Assembly: GCF_030546645.1 (NCBI RefSeq)
Contig: NZ_JAUOTO010000005.1
Location: forward strand, 1-64,000
Length of the DNA: 64,000 nucleotides
Origin: Flavitalea plasmicola
GTDB lineage: Bacteria > Bacteroidota > Bacteroidia > Chitinophagales > Chitinophagaceae
Reading direction: 5' to 3'
Shown: piece by piece, positions 34,778-42,600 of the stretch
How the letters are laid out: each line of letters starts with the position of its first letter
Position numbering within the stretch: position 1 is the stretch's first letter
Translations under genes and position numbers: made by a program
The notes under the pieces: model-generated
The model's database searches: none
Told to the model about the DNA's origin: nothing
What the model saw: the letters and a program-made list of their open reading frames with translations, nothing else

Positions 34778-35571
34778 AATTTTTCGGCGGCTTTTGAACC
34801 GAGGCGGTTCAGCAGCATCAGGCCAATGAGCAATAGGATCAGTGCATAGATAAAGTCGAAAGCCATGAGCTTAAAGCCGGGCCGGGTATGCTCCATCATC
34901 ACTTTCCGGGCATTGATGATAATGCCTGCGATGGGATTGGCATATTCGAAGCTGGGCAGCGCCTCCTTGAATGTATTGAGCTTGTAAAAAATGGGCGAAA
35001 GGAAGAACAGCATGGATACGAACACGGTCCAGATCTGGTGGATATCCTTTGCCACTATGTATATATTCGACAGGATGAGCGACATGCCGAGGGCCAGCAG
35101 GAAAAGGTTGACGAACAGGGGTATGATCCAGAAATTCTGGAACGACAGGCCCGTGGATTGTTTTTCTATCAGGCTGTAGAACAACAGGAACATGAGGAAG
35201 TTGAAAAAGAAGCCGATGGAGTTACTGACGATGGTGGAGAGGTAGATCTCCAGCTTATTCATGTTGCTGTATTCATACAGGTATTTTTTTACGTGCAGGA
35301 TCTGTACGGTGCCTGTGGTGGACTCTACGAAGAAGTTCCATAATATGAGGCCGATGAACAGGTAGGATGCAAACGCGGGCACGCCTTGTTTGAGGATCAC
35401 CTGGAACACGGTGTAATATATGGCTATATCCATCAGGGGCTTGATGAGGGCCCATAAGAGGCCGAGCTTATTTTCATAATAGCGAAGCTTGAACTCTATC
35501 TTGGCCAGCAGCCAAAGTCTTTCCAGTTTGTTGCTACGGTTTATCCAGTCTTTTACAATGCTCGCGATCAT
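34774..35571 (-). CDS. wzm: polysaccharide ABC exporter, permease subunit (Wzm/KpsM type)
   Basis: 265 residues with six membrane segments of the ABC-2 family. The N-terminal amphipathic part (KLERLWLLAKIEFKLRYYEN) and the GLLWALIKPLMDIAIYYTVF segment are typical of O-antigen and teichoic acid exporters. It works with the ATPase encoded next (4-bp overlap). It begins 2 bp after the stop of the GT4-GT2 gene. Confidence 0.95.
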   Translation of the reverse strand: MIASIVKDWINRSNKLERLWLLAKIEFKLRYYENKLGLLWALIKPLMDIAIYYTVFQVILKQGVPAFASYLFIGLILWNFFVESTTGTVQILHVKKYLYEYSNMNKLEIYLSTIVSNSIGFFFNFLMFLLFYSLIEKQSTGLSFQNFWIIPLFVNLFLLALGMSLILSNIYIVAKDIHQIWTVFVSMLFFLSPIFYKLNTFKEALPSFEYANPIAGIIINARKVMMEHTRPGFKLMAFDFIYALILLLIGLMLLNRLGSKAAEKL

Positions 35572-35573
35572 CT

Positions 35574-37847
35574 TTAGAAGTTCAGTTTGTTTTTTATGGT
35601 CAGTGCGAATCTTTTCAGCCGGGGGCTTTTCTTAACGGCTGCTTTCAAATGCTGTACCAAACGGTTCTCATGCTGCACGACGGTGGAGGACCGCACCCCG
35701 AAAGTGGGGTTGTCGAATTGGTAGCCGGGTCCGTTGGCATTTAATATATTGATCACCTGCGTGGCGAATTTGGCATAATAGTCCTTGTTTTTTTCGGTGA
35801 TATACCGGTTGGAGTACAGGATCTTTTCAGTTGTAGCCTGGCGGAACATGGAACCTTTCCGGATACGATAGTGGAACAAGGGCTCGGGAATAACGACGCC
35901 ATTGAAGCCATGCCGCAGCATGCTGAGGACGCTGTCATAATCTTCCATGCAGTAGTCGACCTTTTTATCGTTGAGGCCGCCGGCGAGAAATGCCGCCCGT
36001 TTGTAGACCAGGCTGCTGCTGTTGATGGGGTTATGTACAAGGGCATAGGGCGGCTGCGGCGTAAAGGTGGGCCAGAGGCGATGGCCGTCGCCGAAATATT
36101 GCACCCAGGAGCCGGCAAAAAAGACATTGTCGCTATGCTGCAGCGCATGGATGCACTTTTCATAGTAAGTGGTGGAGACCTTATCGTCGGCATCGAGGAA
36201 GGCCAGCCAGGCGCCACGGGCTCTTTCGGCGCCCTTGTTCCTCGTATATGCCAGTCCGTGGTTTTTTTGCCGGATGATGTTGATGCGGGGGTCGGTGGTC
36301 AGCTTGTCCAGCTGCTGGATGCTGACGGGATCGGTGCTTCCGTCGTCGATGATGATGACCTCCAGGTCCTGGTAAGTGGAATTGAGCACGGAGTGGAGGC
36401 ATTCATTGATATAGCGGCCCATGTTGAAATAGGGGATGACGACGGAAAGAAGATGGCCTGTTTGGACGGTGGGGTTGGTCAACGGGACAGACGGGTCGGC
36501 CGATGGCTGATCGGAAGACAGAGACGGGTCGGTCGACGGCTGGTCAGCGGATGTGGGCAGCGCGGCGATGGGTTCCTGGTGGACGAAGGGGAAATGGTGG
36601 CGGGCCTTGCCGGCCGGGGACGGACTTTGTCCGGCGTGCGCGCTGTCCGTGGTTTCCTTCAGCAGGGCCAGTTTCCGCGGGCCGATGTTGTCGAAGCCGT
36701 AGCATGCATGGATCTTCCTGCTGGCGTTGGCGCCGATGCGTTTGATCTCTTCTACGGGCAACGCCAGGATCCTATGCAGCTGGCGGGCAAATGAGGGCGG
36801 GTCCCTGTGATCGAACAGGAACCCTGTCTCTCCGTCTTCGATGATCTCGGGCTGACCACCCTGTATGGAGGCCAGCACGATCTTGCCCAGGGCCATGGCT
36901 TCGATGACGACATACGGCATATTGTCCACGATGCTGGGTACGATGACCAGGTGGGCATACTGCAGCGTATCCTTGATCCAGTCGGGCTGGATCTGGCCTT
37001 GCAGCAGCAGCAGTCCTTTTTCCTGGTAGCTTTTATATTTATCGTGGATCAGCTGGCCCATGGTGCGTTGCTCGGGATGGAATACGATGTCTGTTCCCCC
37101 GACGATGTGCAGGGGATGGGGAAAGCCTTCGTCCCATAGGGCCGTGAAATATTCCATCAGCTCGAAGCTGCCTTTCTGTGGCGAGAGCTTGCCGTAGTAA
37201 ATGATCTTGCCGGGAATATGGGCGGGTGCATCCACGGGCGGCTGATCGGGTTGGTAGGGATTGGGGAGGATACGGATGGGCCTGCCGGTGAGGTCGATCT
37301 GCCGGCCGATGGCTTCCACGAGGAAGCGGGTGGGCGAGATCAGGAGGTCTGCGCCGACGATGGCCTGCTTTTCCATTTCGCAGGTCCAGAACTCGGGGAA
37401 CCTGTACAATGGCACCCGATTGTAGTCCAGGTAAATGAATGCGGGACTATGCAGGGTCAGCACGAGGGGTACGCCGGCCAGGAAAGGATAGCCGAGGTGT
37501 TTGAACTGCACCAGGTAGTAGGCGATGCCCAGGTAGTCCTGCGCCTCGATGTAGTCGGGCTTGCCGTCTTCGAGGATGAGGGCCCGGACGATGCCGGCGA
37601 AGGCATAGCTGAGCCTGGCGGTATAGCCCAGCGATCCGGACAGCCGGTGCCTGTCGCTGTTGAAGCGGATGATCCGTATGTTATGCTCTTCGGGCAGGTC
37701 TTCGCGATCCCGGACCTTGTCGTCGGCCACGAATACGGTGACATGACAGCCTGCCGCCGCCAGCATCCGGGCGGTGTAATGGCAGTAGGTGCCGATGCCT
37801 CCTCCATAAAAGGGAGGATATTCCGTTGTTAGTAGCCAATAGTTCAC
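35574..37847 (-). CDS. bifunctional glycosyltransferase GT4-GT2
   Basis: 757 residues. Residues 1-400 are a GT-B retaining transferase of family GT4: TTEYPPFYGGGIGTYCHYTA at the start, KIIYYGKLSPQKGSFELMEY near 213 and EAMALGKIVLASIQGGQPE near 315. Residues about 405-465 are a low-complexity linker with repeats of DQPSADPS. Residues about 467-700 are a GT-A transferase of family GT2: LSVVIPYFNMGRYINECLHS, VIIIDDGSTD and AFLDADDKVS. The end (KAAVKKSPRLKRFALTIKNK) is basic and probably amphipathic, as in membrane-docked transferases. It starts inside the stop of the preceding gene (ATGA). Sugar donors unknown. Confidence 0.9.
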   Translation of the reverse strand: MNYWLLTTEYPPFYGGGIGTYCHYTARMLAAAGCHVTVFVADDKVRDREDLPEEHNIRIIRFNSDRHRLSGSLGYTARLSYAFAGIVRALILEDGKPDYIEAQDYLGIAYYLVQFKHLGYPFLAGVPLVLTLHSPAFIYLDYNRVPLYRFPEFWTCEMEKQAIVGADLLISPTRFLVEAIGRQIDLTGRPIRILPNPYQPDQPPVDAPAHIPGKIIYYGKLSPQKGSFELMEYFTALWDEGFPHPLHIVGGTDIVFHPEQRTMGQLIHDKYKSYQEKGLLLLQGQIQPDWIKDTLQYAHLVIVPSIVDNMPYVVIEAMALGKIVLASIQGGQPEIIEDGETGFLFDHRDPPSFARQLHRILALPVEEIKRIGANASRKIHACYGFDNIGPRKLALLKETTDSAHAGQSPSPAGKARHHFPFVHQEPIAALPTSADQPSTDPSLSSDQPSADPSVPLTNPTVQTGHLLSVVIPYFNMGRYINECLHSVLNSTYQDLEVIIIDDGSTDPVSIQQLDKLTTDPRINIIRQKNHGLAYTRNKGAERARGAWLAFLDADDKVSTTYYEKCIHALQHSDNVFFAGSWVQYFGDGHRLWPTFTPQPPYALVHNPINSSSLVYKRAAFLAGGLNDKKVDYCMEDYDSVLSMLRHGFNGVVIPEPLFHYRIRKGSMFRQATTEKILYSNRYITEKNKDYYAKFATQVINILNANGPGYQFDNPTFGVRSSTVVQHENRLVQHLKAAVKKSPRLKRFALTIKNKLNF

Positions 37848-38968
37848 GTCCTATCTTTTTTTTGATGACCGTTGGGGTTGCGCGATGCGGTGTGGCGATG
37901 CAGCCGGCGGCGGATGGCCAGGACCAGGCTTTTCGCGGTCCTTTTGCCTGTCAGCACTTTTATCACGTGGCCCAATCTTTTGTACCACAGGGGCAGTGCC
38001 TCGTATTCCTGCTGGTACCAGGAAAAAAGGGTGTCATAGTCGTCTTTGTATTTATTGCGAATAATGTTGATAGTGGTCTCGGCATTGTGCATCCGCTCCT
38101 GCAATACCCGGTGCTTATTTTGGAGGTTGTCCAGTGTTTTTTGCAGCTGGTGCTTTTCGGTGAGCAGGGCTTGTAAAGGAGGGTTGTCCTGTAATAATGC
38201 TGCACAATGACGGTGAAGAGCTTCTTCGAGGGCAATGGTATGGTCGGGGTCTTGTCCTTCGATGAAGACATAGGGTTGGCCTGAGCCGGTCCCGGCAAGA
38301 GCCGTGTGTGGCGCTCCTGAAAGGATGCTGTCTGCGAGCCCGGCCACCTGGTGGTAGCCGGTCAGCCAGTGCGCGTGCCGTGTATTCCATTGGCGGATCT
38401 CCGGCCAGCCTTGTGCCTGCAGCCTTTGAATGAGACTTGCAGATGGTGCGGCCTGCCCTGCCAGGACGGGCCTGTCTTCCATGCGGATATATTGCCTGCC
38501 GAACATACAGAGGGCGATGACCTCGAACAGGCTGTCATCGGGTGTTTCGGGGAGCAGGAGAAAAGGGTTGTCCCCTGTTATCAGCCGTTGCAGGGCTTCA
38601 TGGCTGGCGGCTGTTGGGTGGGTGTTTTGTGCCGCCGGGGCGACGGCCGGCTCGTGCGTTCCCGGGCGGGTGGTTGGCTCGTGTGTTGCCCGGTCGATGG
38701 CTGGCTCGTTCGTTCCCCGGTCGACAGCTGCATCGTGCGTTCCCTGGTCGACAGCTGTATCATGCGTTGCCCGGTCGACGGCTGTATCGTGCGTTCCCCG
38801 GTCGACGGCTGTATCGTCCATTCCCAGGCGGAGCGCCAGGCCGATGGCCGGATCTTCCGGTAGCCGGCGGTCCCGCAGGTCTGGTGGCCGGACGACCAGC
38901 AGCGGGCGATAGGGCCTTTCGGCGGAGATGTTCGTCTCCCGGGGGGCGATATGTTGGGTGCTGATCAT
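37844..38968 (-). CDS. coiled-coil protein of the polysaccharide operon, function unknown
   Basis: 374 residues from ATG 38968, which overlaps the stop of the upstream gene (ATGA); a longer reading to 39025 would overlap that gene by 61 bp. Residues about 49-110 are nine-residue repeats (DTAVDRGTH). The middle part (ALQRLITGDNPFLLLPETPD to GQPYVFIEGQDPDH) is not recognised. A coiled coil spans about 255-315 (TEKHQLQKTLDNLQNKHRVL). A WYQQEYEALPLWYKRLGHVI segment and a strongly basic tail follow. The WY...YE...LP pattern after a coiled coil also occurs in the giant transferase and the 108-residue protein of this operon. Likely a membrane-bound scaffold (inference). Confidence 0.75.
   Translation of the reverse strand: MISTQHIAPRETNISAERPYRPLLVVRPPDLRDRRLPEDPAIGLALRLGMDDTAVDRGTHDTAVDRATHDTAVDQGTHDAAVDRGTNEPAIDRATHEPTTRPGTHEPAVAPAAQNTHPTAASHEALQRLITGDNPFLLLPETPDDSLFEVIALCMFGRQYIRMEDRPVLAGQAAPSASLIQRLQAQGWPEIRQWNTRHAHWLTGYHQVAGLADSILSGAPHTALAGTGSGQPYVFIEGQDPDHTIALEEALHRHCAALLQDNPPLQALLTEKHQLQKTLDNLQNKHRVLQERMHNAETTINIIRNKYKDDYDTLFSWYQQEYEALPLWYKRLGHVIKVLTGKRTAKSLVLAIRRRLHRHTASRNPNGHQKKDRT
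38640..38823. repeat. 27-bp minisatellite inside the coiled-coil protein gene
   Basis: About six to seven units of 27 bp (cgtgcgttccccggtcgacg gctgtat) encode DTAVDRGTH and variants. The rightmost units are nearly identical; the leftmost are degenerate. The frame is kept because the period is nine codons. Confidence 0.9.
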
Positions 38969-39681
38969 ATTCCTTTTATCGTGAGTCCCTGGTCCTCTGC
39001 GAGAAAACACAACAATCTTTCCCATGAATGGGTATAGGTGCCTGCCGCCAGGTCCAGCACATTACCTGTTTCCAGCTTCGCGCGCGCGTCGAGCGGGGAA
39101 TGGGCCGAAAAGAATTGCTCGAAGATGCGGCTTCTGCCGATGAAGATGGTCCCGGCAATGAAGTCGTAGATCCTGCCATGGAGGCGGTAATCACGGATCA
39201 TCTCCATCAGCAGCTGGTGATTGGTGGTGGTGAACGTTCCTTCGGAAGGCATGAACTCATTCTTTAAAAATGTTTTTGCCCCTACAATGCCGACGAGCCT
39301 GTCCTGCTCCAGCAACCGCAGCGCTTTATGCAGTCCTTCTTTGCTGAAGAGGCCATAGAGCTGCTGTGACCAATAGTCGGCATTGATGCTCTGGGGGCTG
39401 ACTTTGTCGTGCAGCAGGGCGATGTATTCGGTTTTTTCACAGAAGTTCATATAATAGGAGAAGGCGGCCAGCTTGCCTCCGATGTCCTTCCCTTTATTGG
39501 GCACCTTCAGCCGGACGAGGGTATTGTCTTTTTTCGGAGGCTGTATCTCGTCCAGCACATCGTCATGGCACGCCGTGACGATGATGCGACTGGCTTTCCG
39601 GAGCACGGCCCGGCACCTGTCTTCCAGCAATGGCCAGGAGCCGGGATAGTAAAGGTGTATGAGTAAGGTCAGTCCTGGCAT
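38965..39681 (-). CDS. rhamnan synthesis F (RgpF)-like protein
   Basis: 238 residues, soluble. It resembles the RgpF family (PF05045), which takes part in synthesis of rhamnose-containing cell-wall glycans: YIALLHDKVSPQSINADYW, VGIVGAKTFLKNEFMPSEGT, DFIAGTIFIGRSRIFEQF and the closing THSWERLLCFLAEDQGLTI. The exact reaction is not settled for the family; a glycosyltransferase role is usual. Its start overlaps the end of the giant transferase gene by 13 bp and its stop overlaps the next start, so it is translated with them. Confidence 0.8.
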   Translation of the reverse strand: MPGLTLLIHLYYPGSWPLLEDRCRAVLRKASRIIVTACHDDVLDEIQPPKKDNTLVRLKVPNKGKDIGGKLAAFSYYMNFCEKTEYIALLHDKVSPQSINADYWSQQLYGLFSKEGLHKALRLLEQDRLVGIVGAKTFLKNEFMPSEGTFTTTNHQLLMEMIRDYRLHGRIYDFIAGTIFIGRSRIFEQFFSAHSPLDARAKLETGNVLDLAAGTYTHSWERLLCFLAEDQGLTIKGI

Positions 39682-42600
39682 AGTAATGTTTTTTCGGTCT
39701 GTGATGGGCGTTCGGATGCGGGCGCCGGGTCCAGCAGGGTCAGGAATCGCTCTTCGAAGACTTCCATGGTCAGGTGTTCCTGGTACAGCAGACGGGCGGC
39801 TTTTCCCATGGCGGCAAGGAGGGCGGGTTGCCGCAGCGCCTGCTGGATCTTCATGGCAAGGGTCCTGCTGTCGTCATTGGGTATGACAAAACCGTTGATG
39901 CTGTCGGTCATCAATTCGGCAAATCCTGTGTGGGTAGAGACGATGCAGGGTTTGCCAAGACACAATGCTTCTACAATGACGACGGGAAAAGGGTCGTCAC
40001 GGGATGGGCATACAATGACATCGCTGCGGCGCATCAGGTCGAGGCATTGTTCATGATCCCGTTCGCCTGTGACCTTTATATGGGTGGCGGCGGGGCCGAT
40101 GTCCTGCAGCAGCTGCTGGTAATAGCCGGCATCGTGTGGCCGGCCTACCAACCATAGCTCGACCTTATCCTGCCACAGCGGGTCCAGCTGCTGAAAGGCT
40201 TTGACCAGGATGTCCTGTCCTTTCCGGGGCTCGATGGAGCCGATGATGCTGAAGATGATCTTCTCCCCGGCAGCCGCGTGATGGGCGTCGGGTGGCAGAT
40301 CGGGATACCCGTAATATATTCTTTCGGGATGGGCGTTGTATTTTTTTGCGTACTGCAGCGCATAATCGCTGGGGACTATGACGGTGGGTGCATTTGCCAG
40401 GGTGTTGATGAATTGGGCGTCATGTGAAAAGGTCTCCAGGACCTTTGCCTCATGCAGCCACCAGAGGGTATGGGTGAGGTCGCTCAGCTGCCGCACGACG
40501 GGCCAGGTGACCACGGTATTGCAAATGACATGATCGAAATTGCGGGCAAACCGGGTGAGGGTCTCATGCTGTCGCAGCAACAACGAATCGATGATGACGG
40601 GCGCCCCGGCTTCCAGGAAAAGGGCGCCTGCAGGGCCTTCCCTTTCGCAGATGACGGTGACAAAATAGCCGTGTCGGATCAGCAGCCGGCAGAGCTGCAG
40701 CAGCATGATGGGGGCGCCGCTGAGGCTTAGGTCGTGGCTGACCAGCAGAATGTCTTTTTGAGCTACAAGCTGCAAGCTGCAAGCTACAAGTGGAGATCGC
40801 TTAGGCGGTGAGCCAACGGCTGTAGGCTGCGAAGTCTTACCAGGTCCTTCGCTTGCAGCTTGTAGCTTGAAGCTTGCCGCTTCTCTCCCAGCTGACGGTG
40901 CATAAATGCGATAGGGTTCCGGCGAGTCGTGATACAGGTGGTTCCGCATGGACGCGGTGAAATAGGGGTCTTCGGCTACGCGCTGCGCCCACCGGCGCAG
41001 GAGGTAGATGTCGGCCTTGTCCTTGCGGCGGCCGGCCGGCGAGGTCTCATATTCCTTCAGCGAAAGATGCCCGATGTGGCGAAGGGTGGCGTACGGGGTG
41101 TATACACAGCGGAACCCTGCGTCGAGGATCTTAAAGGACAGGTCCACGTCGGAGTGCGCGCTGGGCGTGTTGACCGGATCGAAGCCGCCAATGTCGTCGA
41201 ACAGCTGCTTTCTTATGGCGAGGCAGGCCCCGGACAGGATGGAGACATTGCGCACGGACTGTGGGAAGTTGATATAATCGGTTGAATCTTTCCTGTATCC
41301 ATGGAAGGTCGTGCCGGTGAGGCCTCTTACGCCTGTGGCCATGCCTGCATACTGGATGGTGTCGTCCTCATAGATCAATTTGGGGGATACCCCGCCGACG
41401 CCGGGAACAAACAAGTATTCGATGGTATTGCCGAGCCAGTTTTTTTCAAGGGGCCGGACGTCGTCGTTGAAGAAGAGGAGGATCTCACCGCGGGCATGGG
41501 CGGCGCCGGCATTGCATTTGTCGGAGAAATTATAGGGATGGTCGTAGGGGACGGCTGCAAGCTTCAAGCTGCAAGCTACAAGGGGAGATCTCTTAGGCTG
41601 GGAGCTATCGGTCTTATCAGGTCCTTGGCTTGTGGCTTGTAGCTTGTAGCTCGCAGCTTCTCTCGCCAGGCGCGAATGGGTGACAACGATGATCTCGAAG
41701 TTGGGGTAGTCGGTTAGACGGTAGAGACTGTCGAGGGTGTCCCGCAGGTTGTCTTTTGAATCCGTAGGTATGATGATCGACACCAGCGGTTGGGCTTCGA
41801 CGTGCAATACGGCCCTGTTGGCGGTGGGCAGTGCAACGACCCCGGCAGCGATCTCCCTTCTTTTCATGGCATCGGCGAGGGCGGCGATATTCGTGATCCT
41901 GGCATGCGGCTTCCCGCCCTGGGAGGAAGAGCCGGCAGTCATCCGCCAGTGATAGACGACCTTTTCGATATGCCGGATACGGGAGGTCTTCTCCACGGCC
42001 CGGAGCATGAGGTCATAATCCTGGGACAGGTCATATTCTTTCCGGAAGCGGCCTGCCTTTTCCAGCAGGAAGTTTTTATGGTAGACGGTGAGGTGACCGG
42101 GATACATCATATTCAGCAACAACTCGGGACTGTAGGCCGGCTTGTAAAAAGGATCGCTGAGCCGGCCGTTCTCGTCCACCTTACATTCGTCGGTGTAGAG
42201 GATATCGGCGTCGCCGTGGAGATGCAGGTCCTTTACCACCTGGTACAACGCATCGGGGGTGAGCTCGTCATCATGGTCCATCAGCGCGATGTATTCCCCT
42301 CCGGCCACTTCCAGGGCGGCATTGGATGCTTCGGATATGCCGGCGTTCTTTGCAAGCCGGATCAGCCGTATCTTATCTTCTTTTTCGATCCGGTGAAGTA
42401 CCTGCTGCGTGCCGCGGTCCGTAGAGCCGTCGTCCGCGATGCATAGCTCCCAATTGTCATACCACTGGTCCCTGATGCTGTCGACGGCCCTTTGCAGCCA
42501 GCGGGGATCTGTGTTAAAGACGGGCATGATAAAGGAGATCTTCGGCCGCCGGGTGAAACCTGCGATCTCTTTCATGGCTTTCACCGGGTCTTCCACTTCG

